Source: Paratinospora sagittata
Lineage: Eukaryota; Streptophyta; Magnoliopsida; Ranunculales; Menispermaceae
Reading direction: 5' to 3'
Assembly: GCA_035771175.1 (NCBI GenBank)
Contig: JAYMFD010003403.1
Coordinates: 1-64,000 of the forward strand
Length of the DNA: 64,000 bases
Below the pieces are notes generated by a model, which was not told the DNA's origin, made no database searches, and worked only from the letters and a program-made list of their open reading frames with translations. The translations under genes and the position numbers were made by a program. This document shows positions 40,051-54,201 of this stretch, one piece after another; the first letter of the stretch is position 1, and the number at the start of each line of letters is the position of its first letter.

Positions 40051-42410
40051 GAACGATTGCGATCTCTTAAAAACAAAAAAGAAAAAGAAAAATCATTTAA
40101 CCCTTAAAAATAACATCTTTTTTGTGAAATCTTTGAACCGAATCACCTCTGGTAGTGCCATGCTCGAGTCCTTGCACTCTCGCCTGAGCATTTTGTAAAT
40201 ATAAAAAACACAAATTAAGCACTAAAGGAGGTGTTTTGGGGGAAGTCAACGACTTCGGAATTACAAAGGTTGTGTGCCCTTGCTAACTCGTGCAATCTCT
40301 CCAAAAACAAAATAAATTGAATATAATCAATAAAATAATGTGTTCTTAGTAAATTCCGCAACCCAAACCAACATTGGGATTGCAATAATTGTGTTTGTGC
40401 AGTCTTGCGCGATCTTTCACAAATAAAAGAACAACACAAATTAAGACTTAAAATGAGGTTTATTGGGTAATTTTTCTGCCTTTAGCATTACACAGGTTGT
40501 GCTCGCCCAGTCTGGTGCGATATCTCAAGAAACATATAAACACTCAATTAAATCATTAAAATAACGTTTTTTTTTTTATTATTTTGGAAAAGCCATAACC
40601 CAGACCAACTGTGGCATTGCTAAGGTCGTGTCCGTGCCAGACCAACTGTGGCATTGCTTAGGTCGTGTCCGTGCAGTCTTGCACGATCCTTCGACATTCA
40701 TAAAAAGCACAAATTAAGCATTAAAGTAGGTTGATTTTTGAGAAAATTACGGCCTTTGCCATTACACGGGTAGTGCCCGGGCAATTTGCAGCAAGTACTA
40801 AAACTTGAAAAACGCAATTGAAGCACTAAAACAATGCTTTCTAGGTGAAATCTTCGACCCAAACCACCATCGACTTTGCCATGGTCGCATCTGTGCTGTC
40901 TCATTTGATCCTTCTACAAATATAAAAAAACACGAGTTAAGCATTAAAATAAGGTTTTTTTTTGGGGAAATCAACGGCCCAAGCTTCCTTTGGCACTGCC
41001 TAGAACGTACCGGGCCTAATTGGTGCGATCCCTCTAAAGCATAAGAACGACAATTTGAGAATTAGAAATAACGATTTTTTAGTGAAACCAACGACCCAAA
41101 CCACATTTGGCATTGCCATGGTCGTGTTCGTGCTGTCTCGCAAGTTCTTTATACAAATATAAAATCAAAAACCACTAATTAAACATTTATCAAAGTTGTT
41201 TTGTGGCGAAATCGGTGCCATTGGCAATGACGTGTGTTTTGCCCAGGATCTAGTGTGATCTCTTTAGAAACATAAAAGCACTCAATTTAATCGTTCAAAT
41301 AACTTTTCTTTTTTATGAAATCTGAGACCAAAACAAACATTGGCATTGCCATGGTTGTGTACAGACAGTCTTGCGTGATCTCTTTACAAACAAAAAAAGA
41401 ACAAATTACGCATTAAAATATGGTATTTTTGGTGAAATCAACGCCTATGGCATTACAAAGGTTGTGCTCGAACAATATAGTGCGATATGTCTAAAAACAT
41501 TGAAGTACCCAACTTAACAATTAAAGTAACGTTTTTTTGGTAAAAGATACAATCTTGACCAACCACTGTATTGCCACGCTCTCCCTTGCACTCTCGCCCT
41601 ACCATTCTACAAATATAAGAAACACAAATTAAGCATGTAAATAAGGTGTTTTTGGAGAAATCAGTGCATTTGACATTACATAGGTTGTGCCCCGGTCAAT
41701 CTGGTGCGTTCTCTCTAAAAACATAGAAGCACAATTGAAGACCTAAAACAATGTTTTCTTGGTGAAATCTTCCACTCAAACCACCATTGGCAATGCCATG
41801 GTCGTGTCCGTGCAGTCTCACACGATCTTTCTACAGAAAATAAATTAAAACACGTACAGAATTAAAATAAGACTTTTTTTCCTTTTTTTTTTGTTAAATC
41901 AACAGCCCGAACTACCTTCGGCACGCCTAAAATGTGTCTGGGCACTCTGGTGCCATATCTCAAAAAATTATAAAAAAAAAATTGAAGCACTAAGACAATG
42001 TTTTCTTGGTGAAATCTTCGACTTCAACCACCATTGGCAATGCCATGGTCGTGTCCGTGCAATCTCACTCTATCTTTCTACAAAAAAAAAAAAAAAAAAA
42101 AAACATACATGAATTAAAGACTTTTTTTTTTTTTTTTTTGCGATATCGATAAGCTGAACTACCTCCGGCATTGCCTAAACTGGGCACTCTGGTGCGATCT
42201 CTCTACAAGTATAAGAATGACACGTTAAGCATTAAAATAACATTTTTTTGGTGAAACCAGCAACCTAAACCACCTTAGGCATTGTCGTGGTCGCGTCCGT
42301 GGGGTCTCGCACGATCTTTCACAAAAACATAAAAAACACAATTTAATTATTAAAATATGTTATTTTTTAGCAAAACTCCGCGCCTTTGGCATTTCCCAGG
42401 TTAAAACAAG
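40051..42410. repeat. Satellite unit 18 (longest)
   Basis: Length 2,360. It carries TATCGATAAG near 42144, otherwise a type c marker of units 5, 7 and 11, and AAGACTTAAAATG. Private changes: GACGTGTGTTTT near 41229 and ACATAGAAGC at 41721. Confidence 0.95.
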
Positions 42411-44768
42411 GAACGATTGCGATCTCTTAAAAACAAAAAAGAAAAAGAAAAATCATTTAACCCTTAAAAATAACATCTTTTTTGTGAAATCTTTGAACCG
42501 AATCACCTCTGGTAGTGCCATGCTCGAGTCCTTGCACTCTCGCCTGAGCATTTTGTAAATATAAAAAACACAAATTAAGCACTAAAGGAGGTGTTTTGGG
42601 GGAAGTCAACGACTTCGGAATTACAAAGGTTGTGTGCCCTTGCTAACTCGTGCAATCTCTCCAAAAACAAAATAAATTGAATATAATCAATAAAATAATG
42701 TGTTCTTAGTAAATTCCGCAACCCAAACCAACATTGGGATTGCAATAATTGTGTTTGTGCAGTCTTGCGCGATCTTTCACAAATAAAAGAACAACACAAA
42801 TTAAGAATTAAAATGAGGTTTATTGGGTAATTTTTCTGCCTTTAGCATTACACAGGTTGTGCTCGCCCAGTCTGGTGCGATATCTCAAGAAACATATAAA
42901 CACTCAATTAAATCATTAAAATAACGTTTTTTATTATTATTTTGGAAAAGCCATAACCCAGACCAACTGTGGCATTGCTAAGGTCGTGTCCGTGCCAGAC
43001 CAACTGTGGCATTGCTTAGGTCGTGTCCGTGCAGTCTTGCACGATCCTTCGACATTCATAAAAAGCACAAATTAAGCATTAAAGTAGGTTGATTTTTGAG
43101 AAAATTACGGCCTTTGCCATTACACGGGTAGTGCCCGGGCAATTTGCAGCAAGTACTAAAACTTGAAAAACGCAATTGAAGCACTAAAACAATGCTTTCT
43201 AGGTGAAATCTTCGACCCAAACCACCATCGACTTTGCCATGGTCGCATCTGTGCTGTCTCATTTGATCCTTCTACAAATATAAAAAAACACGAGCTAAGC
43301 ATTAAAATAAGGTTTTTTTTTGGGGAAATCAACGGCCCAAGCTTCCTTTGGCACTGCCTAGAACGTACCGGGCCTAATTGGTGCGATCCCTCTAAAGCAT
43401 AAGAACGACAATTTGAGAATTAGAAATAACGATTTTTTAGTGAAACCAACGACCCAAACCACATTTGGCATTGCCATGGTCGTGTTCGTGCTGTCTCGCA
43501 AGTTCTTTATACAAATATAAAATCAAAAACCACTAATTAAACATTTATCAAAGTTGTTTTGTGGCGAAATCGGTGCCATTGGCAATGACGTATGTTTTGC
43601 CCAGGATCTAGTGTGATCTCTTTAGAAACATAAAAGCACTCAATTTAATCGTTCAAATAACTTTTCTTTTTTATGAAATCTGAGACCAAAACAAACATTG
43701 GCATTGCCATGGTTGTGTACAGACAGTCTTGCGTGATCTCTTTACAAACAAAAAAAGAACAAATTACGCATTAAAATATGGTATTTTTGGTGAAATCAAC
43801 GCCTATGGCATTACAAAGGTTGTGCTCGAACAATATAGTGCGATATGTCTAAAAACATTGAAGTACCCAACTTAACAATTAAAGTAACGTTTTTTTGGTA
43901 AAAGATACAATCTTGACCAACCACTGTATTGCCACGCTCTCCCTTGCACTCTCGCCCTACCATTCTACAAATATAAGAAACACAAATTAAGCATGTAAAT
44001 AAGGTGTTTTTGGAGAAATCAGTGCATTTGACATTACATAGGTTGTGCCCCGGTCAATCTGGTGCGTTCTCTCTAAAAACATAAAAGCACAATTGAAGAC
44101 CTAAAACAATGTTTTCTTGGTGAAATCTTCCACTCAAACCACCATTGGCAATGCCATGGTCGTGTCCGTGCAGTCTCACACGATCTTTCTACAGAAAATA
44201 AATTAAAACACGTACAGAATTAAAATAAGACTTTTTTTCCTTTTTTTTTTGTTAAATCAACAGCCCGAACTACCTTCGGCACGCCTAAAATGTGTCTGGG
44301 CACTCTGGTGCCATATCTCAAAAAATTATAAAAAAAAAATTGAAGCACTAAGACAATGTTTTCTTGGTGAAATCTTCGACTTCAACCACCATTGGCAATG
44401 CCATGGCCTTGTCCGTGCAATCTCACTATCTTTCTACAAAAAAAAAAAAAAAAAAAAAAAAACATACATGAATTAAAGACTTTTTTTTTTTTTTTTTGCG
44501 ATATCAATAAGCTGAACTACCTCCGGCATTGCCTAAACTGGGCACTCTGGTGCGATCTCTCTACAAGTATAAGAATGACACGTTAAGCATTAAAATAACA
44601 TTTTTTTGGTGAAACCAGCAACCTAAACCACCTTAGGCATTGTCGTGGTCGCGTCCGTGGGGTCTCGCACGATCTTTCACAAAAACATAAAAAACACAAT
44701 TTAATTATTAAAATATGTTATTTTTTAGCAAAACTCCGCGCCTTTGGCATTTCCCAGGTTAAAACAAG
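42411..44768. repeat. Satellite unit 19
   Basis: Length 2,358. Shares CGAGCTAAGC (43291) and CATGGCCTTG (near 44402) with unit 20 only. The T run in subunit 5 is interrupted to give TTTTTTATTATTATTTT near 42927. Its A run of 25 is among the longest. Confidence 0.95.
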
Positions 44769-47127
44769 GAACGATTGCGATCTCTTAAAAACAAAAAAGA
44801 AAAAGAAAAATCATTTAACCCTTAAAAATAACATCTTTTTTGTGAAATCTTTGAACCGAATCACCTCTGGTAGTGCCATGCTCGAGTCCTTGCACTCTCG
44901 CCTGAGCATTTTGTAAATATAAAAAACACAAATTAAGCACTAAAGGAGGTGTTTTGGGGGAAGTCAACGACTTCGGAATTACAAAGGTTGTGTGCCCTTG
45001 CTAACTCGTGCAATCTCTCCAAAAACAAAATAAATTGAATATAATCAATAAAATAATGTGTTCTTAGTAAATTCCGCAACCCAAACCAACATTGGGATTG
45101 CAATAATTGTGTTTGTGCAGTCTTGCGCGATCTTTCACAAATAAAAGAACAACACAAATTAAGACTTAAAATGAGGTTTATTGGGTAATTTTTCTGCCTT
45201 TAGCATTACACAGGTTGTGCTCGCCCAGTCTGGTGCGATATCTCAAGAAACATATAAACACTCAATTAAATCATTAAAATAACGTTTTTTTTTTATTATT
45301 TTGGAAAAGCCATAACCCAGACCAACTGTGGCATTGCTAAGGTCGTGTCCGTGCCAGACCAACTGTGGCATTGCTTAGGACGTGTCCGTGCAGTCTTGCA
45401 CGATCCTTCGACATTCATAAAAAGCACAAATTAAGCATTAAAGTAGGTTGATTTTTGAGAAAATTACGGCCTTTGCCATTACACGGGTAGTGCCCGGGCA
45501 ATTTGCAGCAAGTACTAAAACTTGAAAAACGCAATTGAAGCACTAAAACAATGCTTTCTAGGTGAAATCTTCGACCCAAACCACCATCGACTTTGCCATG
45601 GTCGCATCTGTGCTGTCTCATTTGATCCTTCTACAAATATAAAAAAACACGAGCTAAGCATTAAAATAAGGTTTTTTTTTGGGGAAATCAACGGCCCAAG
45701 CTTCCTTTGGCACTGCCTAGAACGTACCGGGCCTAATTGGTGCGATCCCTCTAAAGCATAAGAACGACAATTTGAGAATTAGAAATAACGATTTTTTAGT
45801 GAAACCAACGACCCAAACCACATTTGGCATTGCCATGGTCGTGTTCGTGCTGTCTCGCAAGTTCTTTATACAAATATAAAATCAAAAACCACTAATTAAA
45901 CATTTATCAAAGTTGTTTTGTGGCGAAATCGGTGCCATTGGCAATGACGTATGTTTTGCCCAGGATCTAGTGTGATCTCTTTAGAAACATAAAAGCACTC
46001 AATTTAATCGTTCAAATAACTTTTCTTTTTTATGAAATCTGAGACCAAAACAAACATTGGCATTGCCATGGTTGTGTACAGACAGTCTTGCGTGATCTCT
46101 TTACAAACAAAAAAAGAACAAATTACGCATTAAAATATGGTATTTTTGGTGAAATCAACGCCTATGGCATTACAAAGGTTGTGCTCGAACAATATAGTGC
46201 GATATGTCTAAAAACATTGAAGTACCCAACTTAACAATTAAAGTAACGTTTTTTTGGTAAAAGATACAATCTTGACCAACCACTGTATTGCCACGCTCTC
46301 CCTTGCACTCTCGCCCTACCATTCTACAAATATAAGAAACACAAATTAAGCATGTAAATAAGGTGTTTTTGGAGAAATCAGTGCATTTGACATTACATAG
46401 GTTGTGCCCCGGTCAATCTGGTGCGTTCTCTCTAAAAACATAAAAGCACAATTGAAGACCTAAAACAATGTTTTCTTGGTGAAATCTTCCACTCAAACCA
46501 CCATTGGCAATGCCATGGTCGTGTCCGTGCAGTCTCACACGATCTTTCTACAGAAAATAAATTAAAACACGTACAGAATTAAAATAAGACTTTTTTTCCT
46601 TTTTTTTTTGTTAAATCAACAGCCCGAACTACCTTCGGCACGCCTAAAATGTGTCTGGGCACTCTGGTGCCATATCTCAAAAAATTATAAAAAAAAAATT
46701 GAAGCACTAAGACAATGTTTTCTTGGTGAAATCTTCGACTTCAACCACCATTGGCAATGCCATGGCCTTGTCCGTGCAATCTCACTATCTTTCTACAAAA
46801 AAAAAAAAAAAAAAAAAAAAACATACATGAATTAAAGACTTTTTTTTTTTTTTTTTGCGATATCAATAAGCTGAACTACCTCCGGCATTGCCTAAACTGG
46901 GCACTCTGGTGCGATCTCTCTACAAGTATAAGAATGACACGTTAAGCATTAAAATAACATTTTTTTGGTGAAACCAGCAACCTAAACCACCTTAGGCATT
47001 GTCGTGGTCGCGTCCGTGGGGTCTCGCACGATCTTTCACAAAAACATAAAAAACACAATTTAATTATTAAAATATGTTATTTTTTAGCAAAACTCCGCGC
47101 CTTTGGCATTTCCCAGGTTAAAACAAG
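44769..47127. repeat. Satellite unit 20
   Basis: Length 2,359. Shares CGAGCTAAGC (near 45650) and CATGGCCTTG (near 46761) with unit 19. Private change: CTTAGGACGTG near 45375, within the second copy of the 37-bp duplication. Confidence 0.95.
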
Positions 47128-49486
47128 GAACGATTGCGATCTCTTAAAAACAAAAAAGAAAAAGAAAAATCATTTAACCCTTAAAAATAACATCTTTTTT
47201 GTGAAATCTTTGAACCGAATCACCTCTGGTAGTGCCATGCTCGAGTCCTTGCACTCTCGCCTGAGCATTTTGTAAATATAAAAAACACAAATTAAGCACT
47301 AAAGGAGGTGTTTTGGGGGAAGTCAACGACTTCGGAATTACAAAGGTTGTGTGCCCTTGCTAACTCGTGCAATCTCTCCAAAAACAAAATAAATTGAATA
47401 TAATCAATAAAATAATGTGTTCTTAGTAAATTCCGCAACCCAAACCAACATTGGGATTGCAATAATTGTGTTTGTGCAGTCTTGCGCGATCTTTCACAAA
47501 TAAAAGAACAACACAAATTAAGACTTAAAATGAGGTTTATTGGGTAATTTTTCTGCCTTTAGCATTACACAGGTTGTGCTCGCCCAGTCTGGTGCGATAT
47601 CTCAAGAAACATATAAACACTCAATTAAATCATTAAAATAACGTTTTTTTTTTATTATTTTGGAAAAGCCATAACCCAGACCAACTGTGGCATTGCTAAG
47701 GTCGTGTCCGTGCCAGACCAACTGTGGCATTGCTTAGGTCGTGTCCGTGCAGTCTTGCACGATCCTTCGACATTCATAAAAAGCACAAATTAAGCATTAA
47801 AGTAGGTTGATTTTTGAGAAAATTACGGCCTTTGCCATTACACGGGTAGTGCCCGGGCAATTTGCAGCAAGTACTAAAACTTGAAAAACGCAATTGAAGC
47901 ACTAAAACAATGCTTTCTAGGTGAAATCTTCGACCCAAACCACCATCGACTTTGCCATGGTCGCATCTGTGCTGTCTCATTTGATCCTTCTACAAATATA
48001 AAAAAACACGAGTTAAGCATTAAAATAAGGTTTTTTTTTGGGGAAATCAACGGCCCAAGCTTCCTTTGGCACTGCCTAGAACGTACCGGGCCTAATTGGT
48101 GCGATCCCTCTAAAGCATAAGAACGACAATTTGAGAATTAGAAATAACGATTTTTTAGTGAAACCAACGACCCCAAACCACATTTGGCATTGCCATGGTC
48201 GTGTTCGTGCTGTCTCGCAAGTTCTTTATACAAATATAAAATCAAAAACCACTAATTAAACATTTATCAAAGTTGTTTTGTGGCGAAATCGGTGCCATTG
48301 GCAATGACGTATGTTTTGCCCAGGATCTAGTGTGATCTCTTTAGAAACATAAAAGCACTCAATTTAATCGTTCAAATAACTTTTCTTTTTTATGAAATCT
48401 GAGACCAAAACAAACATTGGCATTGCCATGGTTGTGTACAGACAGTCTTGCGTGATCTCTTTACAAACAAAAAAAGAACAAATTACGCGTTAAAATATGG
48501 TATTTTTGGTGAAATCAACGCCTATGGCATTACAAAGGTTGTGCTCGAACAATATAGTGCGATATGTCTAAAAACATTGAAGTACCCAACTTAACAATTA
48601 AAGTAACGTTTTTTTGGTAAAAGATACAATCTTGACCAACCACTGTATTGCCACGCTCTCCCTTGCACTCTCGCCCTACCATTCTACAAATATAAGAAAC
48701 ACAAATTAAGCATGTAAATAAGGTGTTTTTGGAGAAATCAGTGCATTTGACATTACATAGGTTGTGCCCCGGTCAATCTGGTGCGTTCTCTCTAAAAACA
48801 TAAAAGCACAATTGAAGACCTAAAACAATGTTTTCTTGGTGAAATCTTCCACTCAAACCACCATTGGCAATGCCATGGTCGTGTCCGTGCAGTCTCACAC
48901 GATCTTTCTACAGAAAATAAATTAAAACACGTACAGAATTAAAATAAGACTTTTTTTCCTTTTTTTTTTGTTAAATCAACAGCCCGAACTACCTTCGGCA
49001 CGCCTAAAATGTGTCTGGGCACTCTGGTGCCATATCTCAAAAAATTATAAAAAAAAAATTGAAGCACTAAGACAATGTTTTCTTGGTGAAATCTTCGACT
49101 TCAACCACCATTGGCAATGCCATGGCCGTGTCCGTGCAATCTCACTATCTTTCTACAAAAAAAAAAAAAAAAAAAAAAAAACATACATGAATTAAAGACT
49201 TTTTTTTTTTTTTTTGCGATATCAATAAGCTGAACTACCTCCGGCATTGCCTAAACTGGGCACTCTGGTGCGATCTCTCTACAAGTATAAGAATGACACG
49301 TTAAGCATTAAAATAACATTTTTTTGGTGAAACCAGCAACCTAAACCACCTTAGGCATTGTCGTGGTCGCGTCCGTGGGGTCTCGCACGATCTTTCACAA
49401 AAACATAAAAAACACAATTTAATTATTAAAATATGTTATTTTTTAGCAAAACTCCGCGCCTTTGGCATTTCCCAGGTTAAAACAAG
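47128..49486. repeat. Satellite unit 21
   Basis: Length 2,359. Shares TTACGCGTTAAAAT near 48483 with unit 22 only. It has GACCCCAAACC (as in 13 and 22-24), AAGACTTAAAATG and CATGGCCGTG. Confidence 0.95.
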
Positions 49487-51843
49487 GAACGATTGCGATC
49501 TCTTAAAAACAAAAAAGAAAAAGAAAAATCATTTAACCCTTAAAAATAACATCTTTTTTGTGAAATCTTTGAACCGAATCACCTCTGGTAGTGCCATGCT
49601 CGAGTCCTTGCACTCTCGCCTGAGCATTTTGTAAATATAAAAAACACAAATTAAGCACTAAAGGAGGTGTTTTGGGGGAAGTCAACGACTTCGGAATTAC
49701 AAAGGTTGTGTGCCCTTGCTAACTCGTGCAATCTCTCCAAAAACAAAATAAATTGAATATAATCAATAAAATAATGTGTTCTTAGTAAATTCCGCAACCC
49801 AAACCAACATTGGGATTGCAATAATTGTGTTTGTGCAGTCTTGCGCGATCTTTCACAAATAAAAGAACAACACAAATTAAGACTTAAAATGAGGTTTATT
49901 GGGTAATTTTTCTGCCTTTAGCATTACACAGGTTGTGCTCGCCCAGTCTGGTGCGATATCTCAAGAAACATATAAACACTCAATTAAATCATTAAAATAA
50001 CGTTTTTTTTTTATTATTTTGGAAAAGCCATAACCCAGACCAACTGTGGCATTGCTAAGGTCGTGTCCGTGCCAGACCAACTGTGGCATTGCTTAGGTCG
50101 TGTCCGTGCAGTCTTGCACGATCCTTCGACATTCATAAAAAGCACAAATTAAGCATTAAAGTAGGTTGATTTTTGAGAAAATTACGGCCTTTGCCATTAC
50201 ACGGGTAGTGCCCGGGCAATTTGCAGCAAGTACTAAAACTTGAAAAACGCAATTGAAGCACTAAAACAATGCTTTCTAGGTGAAATCTTCGACCCAAACC
50301 ACCATCGACTTTGCCATGGTCGCATCTGTGCTGTCTCATTTGATCCTTCTACAAATATAAAAAAACACGAGTTAAGCATTAAAATAAGGTTTTTTTTTGG
50401 GGAAATCAACGGCCCAAGCTTCCTTTGGCTCTGCCTAGAACGTACCGGGCCTAATTGGTGCGATCCCTCTAAAGCATAAGAACGACAATTTGAGAATTAG
50501 AAATAACGATTTTTTAGTGAAACCAACGACCCCAAACCACATTTGGCATTGCCATGGTCGTGTTCGTGCTGTCTCGCAAGTTCTTTATACAAATATAAAA
50601 TCAAAAACCACTAATTAAACATTTATCAAAGTTGTTTTGTGGCGAAATCGGTGCCATTGGCAATGACGTATGTTTTGCCCAGGATCTAGTGTGATCTCTT
50701 TAGAAACATAAAAGCACTCAATTTAATCGTTCAAATAACTTTTCTTTTTTATGAAATCTGAGACCAAAACAAACATTGGCATTGCCATGGTTGTGTACAG
50801 ACAGTCTTGCGTGATCTCTTTACAAACAAAAAAAGAACAAATTACGCGTTAAAATATGGTATTTTTGGTGAAATCAACGCCTATGGCATTACAAAGGTTG
50901 TGCTCGAACAATATAGTGCGATATGTCTAAAAACATTGAAGTACCCAACTTAACAATTAAAGTAACGTTTTTTTGGTAAAAGATACAATCTTGACCAACC
51001 ACTGTATTGCCACGCTCTCCCTTGCACTCTCGCCCTACCATTCTACAAATATAAGAAACACAAATTAAGCATGTAAATAAGGTGTTTTTGGAGAAATCAG
51101 TGCATTTGACATTACATAGGTTGTGCCCCGGTCAATCTGGTGCGTTCTCTCTAAAAACATAAAAGCACAATTGAAGACCTAAAACAATGTTTTCTTGGTG
51201 AAATCTTCCACTCAAACCACCATTGGCAATGCCATGGTCGTGTCCGTGCAGTCTCACACGATCTTTCTACAGAAAATAAATTAAAACACGTACAGAATTA
51301 AAATAAGACTTTTTTTCCTTTTTTTTTTGTTAAATCAACAGCCCGAACTACCTTCGGCACGCCTAAAATGTGTCTGGGCACTCTGGTGCCATATCTCAAA
51401 AAATTATAAAAAAAAAATTGAAGCACTAAGACAATGTTTTCTTGGTGAAATCTTCGACTTCAACCACCATTGGCAATGCCATGGCCGTGTCCGTGCAATC
51501 TCACTATCTTTCTACAAAAAAAAAAAAAAAAAAAAAACATACATGAATTAAAGACTTTTTTTTTTTTTTTTTGCGATATCAATAAGCTGAACTACCTCCG
51601 GCATTGCCTAAACTGGGCACTCTGGTGCGATCTCTCTACAAGTATAAGAATGACACGTTAAGCATTAAAATAACATTTTTTTGGTGAAACCAGCAACCTA
51701 AACCACCTTAGGCATTGTCGTGGTCGCGTCCGTGGGGTCTCGCACGATCTTTCACAAAAACATAAAAAACACAATTTAATTATTAAAATATGTTATTTTT
51801 TAGCAAAACTCCGCGCCTTTGGCATTTCCCAGGTTAAAACAAG
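49487..51843. repeat. Satellite unit 22
   Basis: Length 2,357. Shares TTACGCGTTAAAAT near 50841 with unit 21. Private change: TTTGGCTCTGCC near 50425. Confidence 0.95.
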
Positions 51844-54201
51844 GAACGATTGCGATCTCTTAAAAACAAAAAAGAAAAAGAAAAATCATTTAACCCTTAA
51901 AAATAACATCTTTTTTGTGAAATCTTTGAACCGAATCACCTCTGGTAGTGCCATGCTCGAGTCCTTGCACTCTCGCCTGAGCATTTTGTAAATATAAAAA
52001 ACACAAATTAAGCACTAAAGGAGGTGTTTTGGGGGAAGTCAACGACTTCGGAATTACAAAGGTTGTGTGCCCTTGCTAACTCGTGCAATCTCTCCAAAAA
52101 CAAAATAAATTGAATATAATCAATAAAATAATGTGTTCTTAGTAAATTCCGCAACCCAAACCAACATTGGGATTGCAATAATTGTGTTTGTGCAGTCTTG
52201 CGCGATCTTTCACAAATAAAAGAACAACACAAATTAAGAATTAAAATGAGGTTTATTGGGTAATTTTTCTGCCTTTAGCATTACACAGGTTGTGCTCGCC
52301 CAGTCTGGTGCGATATCTCAAGAAACATATAAACACTCAATTAAATCATTAAAATAACGTTTTTTTTTTATTATTTTGGAAAAGCCATAACCCAGACCAA
52401 CTGTGGCATTGCTAAGGTCGTGTCCGTGCCAGACCAACTGTGGCATTGCTTAGGTCGTGTCCGTGCAGTCTTGCACGATCCTTCGACATTCATAAAAAGC
52501 ACAAATTAAGCATTAAAGTAGGTTGATTTTTGAGAAAATTACGGCCTTTGCCATTACACGGGTAGTGCCCGGGCAATTTGCAGCAAGTACTAAAACTTGA
52601 AAAACGCAATTGAAGCACTAAAACAATGCTTTCTAGGTGAAATCTTCGACCCAAACCACCATCGACTTTGCCATGGTCGCATCTCTGCTGTCTCATTTGA
52701 TCCTTCTACAAATATAAAAAAACACGAGTTAAGCATTAAAATAAGGTTTTTTTTTGGGGAAATCAACGGCCCAAGCTTCCTTTGGCACTGCCTAGAACGT
52801 ACCGGGCCTAATTGGTGCGATCCCTCTAAAGCATAAGAACGACAATTTGAGAATTAGAAATAACGATTTTTTAGTGAAACCAACGACCCCAAACCACATT
52901 TGGCATTGCCATGGTCGTGTTCGTGCTGTCTCGCAAGTTCTTTATACAAATATAAAATCAAAAACCACTAATTAAACATTTATCAAAGTTGTTTTGTGGC
53001 GAAATCGGTGCCATTGGCAATGACGTATGTTTTGCCCAGGATCTAGTGTGATCTCTTTAGAAACATAAAAGCACTCAATTTAATCGTTCAAATAACTTTT
53101 CTTTTTTATGAAATCTGAGACCAAAACAAACATTGGCATTGCCATGGTTGTGTACAGACAGTCTTGCGTGATCTCTTTACAAACAAAAAAAGAACAAATT
53201 ACGCATTAAAATATGGTATTTTTGGTGAAATCAACGCCTATGGCATTACAAAGGTTGTGCTCGAACAATATAGTGCGATATGTCTAAAAACATTGAAGTA
53301 CCCAACTTAACAATTAAAGTAACGTTTTTTTGGTAAAAGATACAATCTTGACCAACCACTGTATTGCCACGCTCTCCCTTGCACTCTCGCCCTACCATTC
53401 TACAAATATAAGAAACACAAATTAAGCATGTAAATAAGGTGTTTTTGGAGAAATCAGTGCATTTGACATTACATAGGTTGTGCCCCGGTCAATCTGGTGC
53501 GTTCTCTCTAAAAACATAAAAGCACAATTGAAGACCTAAAACAATGTTTTCTTGGTGAAATCTTCCACTCAAACCACCATTGGTAATGCCATGGTCGTGT
53601 CCGTGCAGTCTCACACGATCTTTCTACAGAAAATAAATTAAAACACGTACAGAATTAAAATAAGACTTTTTTTCCTTTTTTTTTTGTTAAATCAACAGCC
53701 CGAACTACCTTCGGCACGCCTAAAATGTGTCTGGGCACTCTGGTGCCATATCTCAAAAAATTATAAAAAAAAAATTGAAGCACTAAGACAATGTTTTCTT
53801 GGTGAAATCTTCGACTTCAACCACCATTGGCAATGCCATGGCCGTGTCCGTGCAATCTCACTATCTTTCTACAAAAAAAAAAAAAAAAAAAAAAACATAC
53901 ATGAATTAAAGACTTTTTTTTTTTTTTTTTGCGATATCAATAAGCTGAACTACCTCCGGCATTGCCTAAACTGGGCACTCTGGTGCGATCTCTCTACAAG
54001 TATAAGAATGACACGTTAAGCATTAAAATAACATTTTTTTGGTGAAACCAGCAACCTAAACCACCTTAGGCATTGTCGTGGTCGCGTCCGTGGGGTCTCG
54101 CACGATCTTTCACAAAAACATAAAAAACACAATTTAATTATTCAGATATGTTATTTTTTAGCAAAACTCCGCGCCTTTGGCATTTCCCAGGTTAAAACAA
54201 G
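51844..54201. repeat. Satellite unit 23
   Basis: Length 2,358. Shares ATTATTCAGATATG near 54137 with unit 24 only. Private changes: GCATCTCTGCTG near 52679 and ATTGGTAATGCC near 53579, the latter breaking one palindrome. Confidence 0.95.
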
